This document shows, in pieces, positions 34,325-44,081 of a stretch of 64,000 nucleotides of DNA (positions within the stretch are counted from its first letter, which is position 1; every line of letters begins with the position of its first letter). The DNA lies in NCBI GenBank assembly GCA_048268005.1, contig JBLWWJ010000001.1, forward strand, positions 248,001 to 312,000. The letters are read 5' to 3'. The notes below the pieces were generated by a model. The model worked only from the letters and a program-made list of their open reading frames with translations, did no database searches and was not told where the DNA came from. The DNA is from Ancylomarina sp048268005 (GTDB lineage: Bacteria; Bacteroidota; Bacteroidia; Bacteroidales; Marinifilaceae). A program made the position numbers and the translations under genes.

Positions 34325-35833
34325 ATGAAGAATTGGACAAAGTTTTTTAAGAAACATCATAAGTGGCCATCACTGGTCCTTACATTATTCATTTTGTTGT
34401 TTGCTCTTTCAGGTATCGTAATGAATCATCGCGAAACCTTTTCATCTGTTGATGTTAATAGAGATTATTTAGGAAGTGAATACCAATATAAAAATTGGAA
34501 TAAAGCTGCTGTCAAATCTGGACTTCAACTGGAAGGAGATACTGCGCTTATCTATGGAAATATTGGTGTTTGGAAAACGAATGATAATTATAGAACATTC
34601 GAAGATTATAACCAGGGTTTCCCTAAGGGTATTGATAATTGTAAAATTGAGAAATTACTTAAAACTGGCTCGGGCGAACTTTATGCCGGGACTTTATTAG
34701 GGCTTTATCAGTTTAAAAATGACATATGGATAAAGATTGAATTACCTGTTGCAGAAAAGCGTGTGGTAGATTTACTTGAAGTCAAAGGTGCTTGCTATGT
34801 ATTAACTCGTTCGAACTTATTGAAACAAACGACAACCGGATTTGAAAAAGTTGAGTTGTTAGCTAAGTCTGATTATGATGGTAAGATATCCTTATTTAAA
34901 ACATTGTGGGAGGTTCATTCCGGTGAAGCCTTTGGCTTGCCTGGTAAATTGTTTGTCGATTTTATTGGTTTGATTTTTATTCTTCTTTCAATTTCAGGTA
35001 TCATTTATTTCATTTACCCTAAGTGGATGAAACGGGTGAAAGCAAAAGGGCAAGACGTAAAGAGAAAAGCAAAATTTCTGAAGTTTAATTTGAATTGGCA
35101 CAATCGCTTAGGTGTTTGGATGATTATCTTTTTGATATTATCTGCTTTGACGGGTATGTTTTTACGTCCACCCTTATTAATACCCATTGCAAATGCCAAA
35201 GTTGATAAACTACCATATACTCATCTCGATGATCCTAATCCCTGGTACGATCAATTGAGACGAATAATGTATGATGAGAAACTGGACAGGCTACTCTTGG
35301 CCAGCAATGAGAGGATTTATTATTCAGACGATTTTTTCAAGACAGCACCTCTGCCATTTTCAAATCAGGCACCTGTTTCAGTCATGGGCGTTAATGTTTT
35401 CGAGGTGATAAAACCGGGTCAGTATCTTATTGGTTCATTTTCTGGTTTGTTTTATTGGATTCCAGAGCAAAATTTAATTTTTGACTATTTCACAAAGAAA
35501 CCACATGTGCCAATAAAAAGAATGGGACCTCCAATTTCATCTCATCCTATTGCCGGTTATTTGCGCGATGCCGATGGACGTGAATTTGTTTTCGACTACA
35601 ATTTAGGAGTGGGGAATATGTCTGATAGGACTCGCTTTGTTAATATGCCTGAGCAAATTAAAAGCTCGCCTATGTCCTTGTGGAATTTATGCCTTGAGAT
35701 ACATACGGGAAGAATATACCAATACATTTTTGGACAATTTTATATTTTATTTATTCCTCTTGCTGGATTAACGATACTTTGGATTCTAATTACTGGCCTA
35801 ATACTGTATTTGAAAAGACTGAAGAAGGGATAG
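34325..35833 (+). CDS. PepSY-associated four-TM membrane protein with repeat-rich external loops
   Basis: The 502-residue protein has four predicted TM helices (about residues 16-34, 207-230, 262-282 and 475-497). The HRxxG/NWHNRLGVWM context is typical of PepSY-TM proteins, often linked to siderophore-iron reduction. Unlike classic members, the two large external loops do not show PepSY folds but stretches such as GSGELYAGTLLGLYQFKNDIW and LLLASNERIYYSDDFF, which resemble beta-propeller (Reg_prop/BNR) blades. It could be a membrane electron carrier or a sensor. Function not assignable from sequence alone. Confidence 0.75.
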   Translation: MKNWTKFFKKHHKWPSLVLTLFILLFALSGIVMNHRETFSSVDVNRDYLGSEYQYKNWNKAAVKSGLQLEGDTALIYGNIGVWKTNDNYRTFEDYNQGFPKGIDNCKIEKLLKTGSGELYAGTLLGLYQFKNDIWIKIELPVAEKRVVDLLEVKGACYVLTRSNLLKQTTTGFEKVELLAKSDYDGKISLFKTLWEVHSGEAFGLPGKLFVDFIGLIFILLSISGIIYFIYPKWMKRVKAKGQDVKRKAKFLKFNLNWHNRLGVWMIIFLILSALTGMFLRPPLLIPIANAKVDKLPYTHLDDPNPWYDQLRRIMYDEKLDRLLLASNERIYYSDDFFKTAPLPFSNQAPVSVMGVNVFEVIKPGQYLIGSFSGLFYWIPEQNLIFDYFTKKPHVPIKRMGPPISSHPIAGYLRDADGREFVFDYNLGVGNMSDRTRFVNMPEQIKSSPMSLWNLCLEIHTGRIYQYIFGQFYILFIPLAGLTILWILITGLILYLKRLKKG

Positions 35834-35853
35834 GAAAAGGAACATTTTATTTT

Positions 35854-35886
35854 AGCTTCGAGTCGTCTCGGAGCTTTTTATTTTAC
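35854..35886 (+). terminator. Terminator of the PepSY-type gene
   Basis: A 9-bp stem (35854-35862 with 35867-35875, one G-U pair) with a TCGT loop is followed by TTTTATTTT. Confidence 0.8.
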
Positions 35887-35955
35887 TAAACTTTGAGCTT
35901 TAGTTATCTTAAAAATGTTTATTTTCGATATTCATTATAATTAATCCTCTTACAA

Positions 35956-37281
35956 ATGGCAGTTCTTGGCTCATACCCACTTATTATAGCTGGATGTTTA
36001 ATCATTTTGCTTTCGTTCATTTTCAATAAAATAGCTAATAAAACAAATGTTCCCGCGGTTCTCATGCTTATCGCTTTGGGCGTTGTTATTCAGTATGGCT
36101 TAAAATGGATGAAAGTTCCAGAGATTAATTTTTTTCCAATCCTCGAGGTGATTGGGATCATAGGCTTGATCATGATTGTATTGGAAGCAGCCTTAGAGTT
36201 GGAATTGAAGAGGGAGAAAATCAAGATTATCTTAAAATCACTTTTAATAGCCACATTGGGGCTTGGTTTTTCATTAATAGCGGCGGCTGCAATTATTTTC
36301 TATTTAATTCCAGAAATGGATTGGTTTACAGCCATGCTTTACGCGACACCACTTTCTATATTGTCGAGTGCCATAATTATTCCAAGTGTCGGAAATTTGA
36401 GTGAAGAGAAAAAGGAATTTCATATTTACGAAAGTACATTCAGTGATATTGTAGGGATTATGCTTTTCTATTTCGTTTTGAATGTCATCGAGTTTCAAAA
36501 CTCAGATCCTTTAGTCGCAGCAGAAGTTATGCATCCTATGCTCAGTTTTGTAATAAGCATAGGTGTATCTGTACTTGTTGCTTTTGCCGCAAGTTATCTG
36601 CTTTTGTATATCTTTCAGTTTATAAATGAAGGTGCACGTTTATTCCTATTGATATCTCTTTTGGTCTTGCTTTATGCCGTGGGTAAATTATTGCACCTGT
36701 CTCCGCTAATTATTATTCTTGTATTTGGTGTAATTGTTCAAAATAACGAACTTTTTTATAGAGGTTTCTTGCGTCGCTATTTCCATAAGGATAAGTTTGA
36801 GGTTTTAAAACGTGAATTGCATGTTATAACGCTGGAATCTGCGTTTGTAGTAAGAACCTTCTTTTTTGTTATTTTCGGAGTCAGTATCCTGGTGTCAAGT
36901 TTATTTAGTTTGAAAGTATTGGGGGTTAGTTTATTACTTTTAGTGAGTATTTATGCTATACGTTGGTTATTTCTTCGCGCTTTCATGGGATTTGATATTT
37001 TCCCTCAGCTTTGGATAGCACCGCGCGGACTAATAACAGTACTTTTGTATTATGCCATTCCTCAGAAATTTAGCAATGAATCTTTCGATCCCGGGATTCT
37101 CCTGTTTATCATTATTGCCACAAGTCTTATTATGACTTGGGGGCTGATACGTTCAGCTAAGGGCCAGGAAATTCCTTTTATCATCAATCCAATTGTGGAA
37201 GAAGATACCATTGAGAATCAGGACTTGAATCTGTCTATTGATGAGGATGCACAAGCGAGTGGACCTGCCGATAAAGAATAA
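35956..37281 (+). CDS. Cation:proton antiporter (CPA family)
   Basis: A 441-residue polytopic protein with about 12-13 TM segments, starting directly with a hydrophobic helix. It has the Na+/H+ exchanger-type layout: LIMIVLEAALELELKREKIK in the scaffold region and the acidic residues within ESTFSDIVGIMLFYF, where the ion-binding aspartate is expected. It lacks the RCK/TrkA regulatory domains of Kef systems and instead ends in an acidic tail of ~40 residues. Likely exchanges Na+ or K+ for H+ across the inner membrane. Convergent with the next gene, 23 bp apart, without a visible terminator. Confidence 0.88.
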   Translation: MAVLGSYPLIIAGCLIILLSFIFNKIANKTNVPAVLMLIALGVVIQYGLKWMKVPEINFFPILEVIGIIGLIMIVLEAALELELKREKIKIILKSLLIATLGLGFSLIAAAAIIFYLIPEMDWFTAMLYATPLSILSSAIIIPSVGNLSEEKKEFHIYESTFSDIVGIMLFYFVLNVIEFQNSDPLVAAEVMHPMLSFVISIGVSVLVAFAASYLLLYIFQFINEGARLFLLISLLVLLYAVGKLLHLSPLIIILVFGVIVQNNELFYRGFLRRYFHKDKFEVLKRELHVITLESAFVVRTFFFVIFGVSILVSSLFSLKVLGVSLLLLVSIYAIRWLFLRAFMGFDIFPQLWIAPRGLITVLLYYAIPQKFSNESFDPGILLFIIIATSLIMTWGLIRSAKGQEIPFIINPIVEEDTIENQDLNLSIDEDAQASGPADKE

Positions 37282-37304
37282 AACCATCGGCAAATCGTTC
37301 TTGA

Positions 37305-39698
37305 TTACTTTATTTCGAAAGATAAACTTAGAATGAAGTTCCTGCCAGGAGCAGAAATGCCTGATGAATAAGGACGGTATGCTGTATCAAAAATGTTTTC
37401 AACACTAAAACCAAGAATAATCTTATCTCTAAATTGATAACTGTTGTTTGAGTTGACACAAACCCATCTGGGAGAATAGGGAAGACCATTATCATCTTTT
37501 GCATAAAGATGTGGTTTATCTTGTTCTGAATCGGCCAGATTTTTATTGGATATTTCTCCATTGTAATTGACAGATAGGTTTGATTTTAGCTTTTTAGACT
37601 TGTATTTAAAAGTCATAGACGCAAAAGCAGGTGGTACGTGTCTAACAGGGCTTCCATCATTGTATTCGCCTTTAGATCTGTTGTAATAGGCATATATTTG
37701 CAGATTTGATGAGAGTTGAGCGTTTGCTTTTAAACTAATACCATAAACAAGTGCTTTATCATCGTTAACTATTGCTTGAACTTGACTTTCAACTCCATCA
37801 TACAACAGAGTTGATTGCCCATCGTAGCTAAAATCACGTCGTACCATAGCATCTTTTAAAATAGAATAAAAGCCAGTGATATCAAGATACAAATCTGGTG
37901 TAATGTTCTTACTCAGACTGATATCAAAATTATATGCATATTCCGGTTTAAGATTCTTATTGGGGACAACAACTTTTCCAGGTTCAGAGTCAAAAACTTT
38001 TCCGATGTCATCAATATTGGGTGCTCTAAAACCCGTGGTTGCATTTAGTTTTAAAATGTAATGGTTGCTAGTTTGAAGCGTTGCACCTATACTCCCGTTT
38101 AAAGCACCTGTATTTAAATCCAAGTTGTCGAACGGGAAATCGTAGAATTCTGTATCTAAATCCGACTTCAACCAGATGTGTGAATAGCGAATGCCTCCAT
38201 TTAGTGTCCATTTATCATTAAGCTTCCATTTAATATTAGCATAGGATGCTAAACTAGAATAACTTGAATTGTCAGGATAACGACTTGCAAGGGGAGCGGT
38301 CTCTGAATTTAAGATGTTTTTTTTATATCCACTTGAATTCAGATAATTGTATAAATGCTCTGCTCCATAAAAAAGCTCGAATTGCTTCTTTATTTTTTTA
38401 TTAAAATCGAGATTCGTTGAGAAAATATCAAGTTCTTCAAACCGTTTATTGATATGACCCTTATTTAATTTTCTTGAATGGCGACTCTCTTTATAATTTT
38501 GATAGGCAGCTATTAGTTTGAAGCTATCGAATAATGGATTTGCTTTCTTATTTGTGATATTTAGTGAATGAAACTGAAGTCTTTGTGGACCATAATACCA
38601 ATCGGCATATTTTAGTTCACCCCCTGAATATTGGCTTAATCGATCGTATCTTGGTATATCCGAAGTTGTTGAATACAGGAAATTGTATTGCAATTCAGTA
38701 TTATCAGAAGGCTTATATCTTAGTTTTTGTATCACATTTAATTGCTCAAATTTACTTCCTTCCTGCACATGAGGATGAGAATTTTGATTGATTTTATCTT
38801 GTCCATCTTCTCGAATAACATATTCGTTTCTATTGTATTGGTTCGTACCATTTCTTCCCATTTTTAAATCAGAATAATCAGAATGGCTAATACTTCCTGC
38901 ATAACTCCATTTATGGTTTCCTACAAAGTAGCGGGTATGTAGACCAAGTTCGTGATTTGCTGAAGCATATTTAGCCTTATGATTGAATTGAAAATTGAAG
39001 TTTGAATCAGTGGAAAATTTTGGTTTGATTGTGTGGAAATCCATAACCCCTCCAATGGCATCACTTCCATATATAACCGAACCAGGCCCGAGAACAACCT
39101 CTGCTGATTCTAAACTGTAAGGATCTATATTGAGAAGATTCTGTAAGTTCCCACTTCTGTATATCGCATTGTTTAAGCGTACACCATCCAGAACAATTAA
39201 AACTCGGTTGGCTGCAAAACCTCTAATCATTGGACTACCTCCACCCATCTGACTCTTTTGAATAAATATTTGTCCACTTTCGTGAAGCAAATCGGCTGAT
39301 GTTGAAACTTCAGAATTTCTGATTGTTCCATTGTCAATATGAATGAGGTTTACAGGCACTTCATTAGGATTTTGTTCCCATTTATTAGCGGCAACAGTTA
39401 CTTCATTTATTTTAAATAGTTGTGGGTGAAGTTCCACAAGGAACTTATTTTCAACGATCTTTTTATACGTCAGGTGTAAGTTTTGAAATGAAGGGTGTTG
39501 GAAAAATATGATGGCATCTTTTGAAAACTGAGAAAGATCGGCTTCCCCACTTGTAGAACTTGTTGTTGATGTCTTATCATTATATAGGTAGACATTCTCT
39601 ATCGTTTTTTTTGTAGAAGCATTTATTATCTTGATGTTTTGAGACTGGGCAATAAATGAAAAGCCTATTAAAAGACTGAAGAGTATAGATTTTTGCAT
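37305..39698 (-). CDS. TonB-dependent outer-membrane receptor
   Basis: A 797-residue receptor with a signal peptide (cleavage near AQSQ) and a divergent carboxypeptidase-D-like N-terminal domain. The plug has INEVTVAANKWEQNP (TonB-box region), SPMIRGFAANRVLIVLDGVRLNNA and ESAEVVLGPGSVIYGSDAIGGVM. The rest is a 22-strand barrel ending in LSLSFEIK. The plug motifs are closest to the haemoglobin/transferrin/lactoferrin-type and colicin-I-type receptors, suggesting haem or iron-complex uptake, but no haem genes are adjacent. Monocistronic. Confidence 0.92.
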   Translation of the reverse strand: MQKSILFSLLIGFSFIAQSQNIKIINASTKKTIENVYLYNDKTSTTSSTSGEADLSQFSKDAIIFFQHPSFQNLHLTYKKIVENKFLVELHPQLFKINEVTVAANKWEQNPNEVPVNLIHIDNGTIRNSEVSTSADLLHESGQIFIQKSQMGGGSPMIRGFAANRVLIVLDGVRLNNAIYRSGNLQNLLNIDPYSLESAEVVLGPGSVIYGSDAIGGVMDFHTIKPKFSTDSNFNFQFNHKAKYASANHELGLHTRYFVGNHKWSYAGSISHSDYSDLKMGRNGTNQYNRNEYVIREDGQDKINQNSHPHVQEGSKFEQLNVIQKLRYKPSDNTELQYNFLYSTTSDIPRYDRLSQYSGGELKYADWYYGPQRLQFHSLNITNKKANPLFDSFKLIAAYQNYKESRHSRKLNKGHINKRFEELDIFSTNLDFNKKIKKQFELFYGAEHLYNYLNSSGYKKNILNSETAPLASRYPDNSSYSSLASYANIKWKLNDKWTLNGGIRYSHIWLKSDLDTEFYDFPFDNLDLNTGALNGSIGATLQTSNHYILKLNATTGFRAPNIDDIGKVFDSEPGKVVVPNKNLKPEYAYNFDISLSKNITPDLYLDITGFYSILKDAMVRRDFSYDGQSTLLYDGVESQVQAIVNDDKALVYGISLKANAQLSSNLQIYAYYNRSKGEYNDGSPVRHVPPAFASMTFKYKSKKLKSNLSVNYNGEISNKNLADSEQDKPHLYAKDDNGLPYSPRWVCVNSNNSYQFRDKIILGFSVENIFDTAYRPYSSGISAPGRNFILSLSFEIK

Positions 39699-39800
39699 AG
39701 AATATCTTTAGAACCAACTAATAAATTTAGTTTGTATTGAGTATGTCTTTTATTAACAGTACAAAATTAAAATAAACTTTGACATAAATATGATAAAAAC

Positions 39801-39834
39801 AAAAGCTTGTCCTAATGGACAAGCTTTTATTTTT
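39801..39834 (-). terminator. Terminator of the M49-like lipoprotein gene
   Basis: A perfect 12-bp stem (39801-39812 with 39817-39828) with a 4-base loop is followed on the minus strand by GTTTTTATC. It lies 22 bp after the stop codon. Confidence 0.85.
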
Positions 39835-39849
39835 ATGAAGGATTAAGCT

Positions 39850-41499
39850 TTATTTCATCGCCAGCTGATCACCCTGATCGTAAACAACATCTTTAGGAAT
39901 TCTTGCCCTCTGAATACGATATAAGTCATTCAGAAGTTCATTATGAATATAGCCTTTGTCACGAATTATTTCGGATGCCATTTCATAATCACCATTACCT
40001 TGAATCTCTAGAACTAGTTTAGAAAGTGATTCAATGGCTTTCTTCATTTTGTAGTCATTGACCCTATATGTACCTGCTTTAGAGTCGTACTTGAAAGCTT
40101 CCTGTTCTTTAAAATAATTAAATCGAATCATATTGGCCACACCTTGAGCATCAGTTACGCCAAATCGAATGGATCGGAAAACATCGGCCATATGGGTCAC
40201 ATAATTATCCACCAAGTCAACGTCTTTGAGTTCGTTCATCTCATGAAGCTTGGTAATGAAAAACATTCTCAAAACATCATTCTTAAGTACATTAATGATT
40301 GCATGATGTTCTTTTAGGGCATCTTTGACACTACCTTTATTATTAATAGTTTGTGAGATGCCAAGACTATTCGAAATCTCATAAAAAATTGTATTCTGGA
40401 AGAAAGAAGTAAATTTAACATGCTTTCTTTGTTTTTCATCGATAACGAGATCAGTAATGGGGCGAAGGATTTTTTGAAACTTAGCTTCCATTACATTCTT
40501 AAAATGTACTTTTCTGGAATTTGAAAGAACTTGTTCTGTTTCAATAGGAAGGTTTAAGCCAATCAGTTTATTACCAGCATTACAATAACCAGAATTATAC
40601 AATACGTCATAGATAACGATATCTGATGTCTCGTCAGGTGATTCTGCTTTAAATTTATCATCAACAGGTAAGTTCTTTTGTAAGTAAGGAAGAAGTAATG
40701 AGTATTTCTTAACATTCTCTGTCCATTCAGTATTTCTCAATAGAATAAATGCACCGTATGAATACTTTGTCCAGATTAGATGATCTTCCAGATTTTCAAT
40801 AGGGCCGGCAATAAAGTCGATTTTATTATCTTTTAAGTTTAACCAAAGGGCATCACTCTTTCTAAAATCATCCGTAAGTAAATCTTCAGCACGTTGCAAT
40901 AGATATGCTTTGAAATCTGGACAATCACACGATTCTGCACCTTTTCTGATATGTTCAACGGCTTTATCTATTTGAGCTTTATAAGCAAGGTGGTAAGGTA
41001 AAACCTTGAAATTACCTTTTGTATCTTTTTTTACAATTGTGAAAGGTTCAAATTTTTCATTCCCAGGTATTGCAAAGAAATCATTCTGATTCATATCGCT
41101 TGGGAAAAATCCCATACCAAGTGGACGAGGTGGATAATCATCAGTAAATGGTGAGTTACCATCCAACCTATCCCACGGACCGTAATTAATCATGGCATAA
41201 GCCTTAATATCCGGATCGTCACCCATTTTGCTTAATAATTCATTCTTGTCACCATATGATTGTAGCCAATACAGTTCATCGATGGCATCTGCAGCTTTTA
41301 GAAGGTGTGAAAATAGTTTGGTATGATCTTCTGACAGACTGCTTAAATCAGCGCTGAGCTTGACTTTTGCATAATTCGCAAGCTTACGTTGCATTACGGT
41401 GTCTTTTGTGGTTTTAACCTCTTTCTTATTAGGTTGGCAAGCAGTAATAGAAAAGAGTACTAGCAGAATGCTTAGGAAAAAAAGGTTGTAACGTTTCAT
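39850..41499 (-). CDS. M49 (dipeptidyl-peptidase III-like) lipoprotein, probable pseudoenzyme
   Basis: A 549-residue lipoprotein (lipobox SITAC, Cys21) of the short M49-related family found in Bacteroidota, whose active members keep a zinc motif of HExxH type and a downstream EExxAD motif. The scaffold is well conserved (MINYGPWDRLDG, GYCNAGNKLIGLNLP, NYVTHMADVFRSIRFG, NMIRFNYFKEQEAF). The HExxH site reads YEISN (Y373, E374, N377), and the second motif reads NVLKND (N403, V404 in place of the two glutamates). Both histidines and the metal-binding glutamate are therefore gone, and zinc hydrolysis is not expected. The frame is intact and the gene has its own terminator, so it is probably a functional non-catalytic protein. 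Database labels such as dihydrofolate reductase for this family are not supported. Confidence 0.82.
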   Translation of the reverse strand: MKRYNLFFLSILLVLFSITACQPNKKEVKTTKDTVMQRKLANYAKVKLSADLSSLSEDHTKLFSHLLKAADAIDELYWLQSYGDKNELLSKMGDDPDIKAYAMINYGPWDRLDGNSPFTDDYPPRPLGMGFFPSDMNQNDFFAIPGNEKFEPFTIVKKDTKGNFKVLPYHLAYKAQIDKAVEHIRKGAESCDCPDFKAYLLQRAEDLLTDDFRKSDALWLNLKDNKIDFIAGPIENLEDHLIWTKYSYGAFILLRNTEWTENVKKYSLLLPYLQKNLPVDDKFKAESPDETSDIVIYDVLYNSGYCNAGNKLIGLNLPIETEQVLSNSRKVHFKNVMEAKFQKILRPITDLVIDEKQRKHVKFTSFFQNTIFYEISNSLGISQTINNKGSVKDALKEHHAIINVLKNDVLRMFFITKLHEMNELKDVDLVDNYVTHMADVFRSIRFGVTDAQGVANMIRFNYFKEQEAFKYDSKAGTYRVNDYKMKKAIESLSKLVLEIQGNGDYEMASEIIRDKGYIHNELLNDLYRIQRARIPKDVVYDQGDQLAMK

Positions 41500-41701
41500 A
41501 ATCGAGGGTGTTTGGCGTTAGATATTAATTGGAATATGTTAGCAATTATTCTGTGCAAACAGATAATAATGAATTGTTTAATTTCTAAGTTAAGGATTGT
41601 TTCGATTAATTACAAGAAAATTTATATGCTCATGTTTAAGCTTAGGATCAAAAGATAGTATCGTGATACTTAATCTTTTCGATTGAGTATTAATAGATGA
41701 A

Positions 41702-41740
41702 AAAAAACTTGACTGGTATAAGCCAGTCAAGTTTTTTTTA
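41702..41740 (-). terminator. Terminator of the PgpH-type gene
   Basis: A perfect stem of about 15 bp (41702-41716 with 41723-41737) is flanked by A- and T-runs, immediately after the stop codon. Confidence 0.9.
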
Positions 41741-43858
41741 TTAATCTCGTTTGATTTCTTCGGGATATTCTATTCTGGCATGATAAATATTAATAAGCAT
41801 TTGAGAGAATATCTGTTTGACCTGATGGATGTTTTTAAAACTGATATCTGCTAATTCAAATCGATTTTCAGAAATTTGTTTGTCAATTAAGCTGATAACC
41901 AGAGATTCGATCGTTTCAGGTGTTTTTTCTTTTAAACTTCTAGATGCAGCTTCAACAGAATCAGCCATCATAAGAACAGCGGTTTCTTTTGAAAATGGAT
42001 CTGGCCCAGGATAGGTGAATTTTTCTTCGTCAATTTCCTTATCGGGATACTTATTTTTGAAAGAGGTGTAAAAATATTGTACCCGCCCTGCACCATGATG
42101 CGTTTGTATGAAATCAATAATTTGTTGTGGTAATTTGTGTTTCTTAGCAATCTGAACACCATATTTCACATGATCCGTTATGATTTGTGCCGATTTATCA
42201 AATTCTAAACTATCATGAGGGTTTCTATTGGTCATTTGATTTTCAATGAAATATACAGGGTTTTTCATTTTACCTATATCATGATAGAGAGCACCGGTTC
42301 TAACTAAAAGTGGGTTGCCACCAATTTCGTTAATAGCAGCTTCTGCAAGATTCGCTACAGTAAGTGAATGTTGAAAGGTACCAGGTGAATGCTGAATGAG
42401 CTGTCGCAAAACTGGATGATTTTGATTAGCCAGTTCAATTAAAGTGACATCAGAAATAAATCCAAACAGTTTTTCGAAAATATATATCAGTGAATAAGAG
42501 AAGGTTAGTAGTAACCCGTTTATGGCAAACCATATGAAATTCTTCCATTCAATCTCTTGAATACTACCCTCTTGTGTGATAGCAAAGGCGAAATAGACAA
42601 TGCTATAGGTAAAGAAAGTTATAATAGCCGTAATAACAAGTTGCCCTCTTCTTTCGAGTTGAGGTAATGAGTAGATGGCCATGATTCCTGCCGATAATTG
42701 CAAGAAAAGGAATTCAAAGCTGTTAGGGGCTAGAAAACCACATAATAGCAGAGAAATGATAAAAATAAATAGGGCTGATCGAGAATCGAGAAGTGTTCTT
42801 AATACAACTGGAATCAAGACAAATGGAATAATATAAATATTGATGTTTGGAAACTTAATGATTAAACTTGAAAGTCCTACAAATAGGATTATAAGAAGTA
42901 ATATGAAAAGGAGTTTTTTGTTGTCTTCAAGTATTTGTATTCGAAAATTACGTAGATATAAAAATAATAAAACAAGGCAAGCCAGAATAAGTAAGCTTTG
43001 TCCACCCATAATAAGGTAGTGGCTTTGTGAAGAACCTAAGATACTTTCGTATTCTCTTTTTAATGATTCTAGAATTCTGAATGTGTCATCATCTATAATA
43101 TCTCCAATTAAAACGATACGAGTTCCAGATGTTACTAAACCTTTGGTCAACGAAATACTACTGAGCATACTTTGCTGAACCTTGTCAGACATATCCTCGT
43201 TGTAAAGAAGGTTTGGCCTTAGGTAGGTATCAAGGTTTAAATCTTGAAAAAAGATCTGGTAGCTTTGGTTTTTAAAATCATTTTTTAAGCTGTTACTAAT
43301 AAATTCATAAGCGAGTCTTGGCGTGTATAAATTTTGTGATTCAATTTTCTCGCTGACATTATTAACGGTTCTATTAATTTTTTCAGGTAGTTTAAATTTC
43401 GTGTTGGTGTCTTCGATAATTCCAACATCATAAATCCCTGAAATCAGATCATTAAAATAGAGTTGAAGACGTTTTTTTTCTATTGAAATTTTAGATTTCC
43501 TCTGGTTTAGGTTTTTGAAACCTTCGGTCTGAGCATAAACAGTCCATTTTTTTTCGAAATTGGAATTGAATTTAGCTGTTATTTCACTTAAAATTTCAGG
43601 TTTGTATTGATAATAAGGGTAGTAGTTAGCAAGAAGACTATCTCTGTTTTCTTTTAATTCAGCTTCCGTTTTATGAATGGCGAAATCGAATGGAGCGATA
43701 AGGGTTTCGTGCATCCAGGGTTTTCCCTTCTGGAATTCATATCTGAAATTACCAATATTAGGGTATATTAGAGATAGAACACCTAAAGTGATAATGAAAA
43801 GTAAAACTCGATATATGGCATTGATATTCTGTCGAATCCAGCGAATGTATTTTTTCAT
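41741..43858 (-). CDS. pgpH: 7TM-HD phosphodiesterase (PgpH/YqfF family)
   Basis: PgpH-type enzymes hydrolyse cyclic di-AMP. The 705-residue protein has an N-terminal TM helix (~15-32), a large extracytoplasmic 7TMR-HDED domain (~45-275), seven TM helices (~283-470) and a C-terminal cytoplasmic HD domain. The HD domain shows HSPGTFQHSLTVANLAEAA, the HD pair in GALYHDIGKM, and THHGAGRVQYFY, all metal ligands present. Length and order fit the family exactly. No diadenylate cyclase is in the window. Monocistronic. Confidence 0.93.
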   Translation of the reverse strand: MKKYIRWIRQNINAIYRVLLFIITLGVLSLIYPNIGNFRYEFQKGKPWMHETLIAPFDFAIHKTEAELKENRDSLLANYYPYYQYKPEILSEITAKFNSNFEKKWTVYAQTEGFKNLNQRKSKISIEKKRLQLYFNDLISGIYDVGIIEDTNTKFKLPEKINRTVNNVSEKIESQNLYTPRLAYEFISNSLKNDFKNQSYQIFFQDLNLDTYLRPNLLYNEDMSDKVQQSMLSSISLTKGLVTSGTRIVLIGDIIDDDTFRILESLKREYESILGSSQSHYLIMGGQSLLILACLVLLFLYLRNFRIQILEDNKKLLFILLLIILFVGLSSLIIKFPNINIYIIPFVLIPVVLRTLLDSRSALFIFIISLLLCGFLAPNSFEFLFLQLSAGIMAIYSLPQLERRGQLVITAIITFFTYSIVYFAFAITQEGSIQEIEWKNFIWFAINGLLLTFSYSLIYIFEKLFGFISDVTLIELANQNHPVLRQLIQHSPGTFQHSLTVANLAEAAINEIGGNPLLVRTGALYHDIGKMKNPVYFIENQMTNRNPHDSLEFDKSAQIITDHVKYGVQIAKKHKLPQQIIDFIQTHHGAGRVQYFYTSFKNKYPDKEIDEEKFTYPGPDPFSKETAVLMMADSVEAASRSLKEKTPETIESLVISLIDKQISENRFELADISFKNIHQVKQIFSQMLINIYHARIEYPEEIKRD

Positions 43859-44081
43859 ATTTAATAAATTGGAGTCTGTCTTTAATCTGAAATTATAATC
43901 AAAATGTTCAGATAAAAGTAATCATTATCCTTTAAAATTAGGCCTTATTGCCTCTTTTTGCATTAATATTAAGCTTAAAGGGAAAAAGCGAGTAATTCAT
44001 TTGATTTATTTATATATTTGATACAATTACGTTCAACAATATAAATTGAGTATTAATCTATTTCTAAATCTTGCATTGCAA

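Noticed and set aside
39850..41499. Dihydrofolate reductase label often attached to this family
   Set aside because: No Rossmann or DHFR motifs; the scaffold words match short M49-related proteins.
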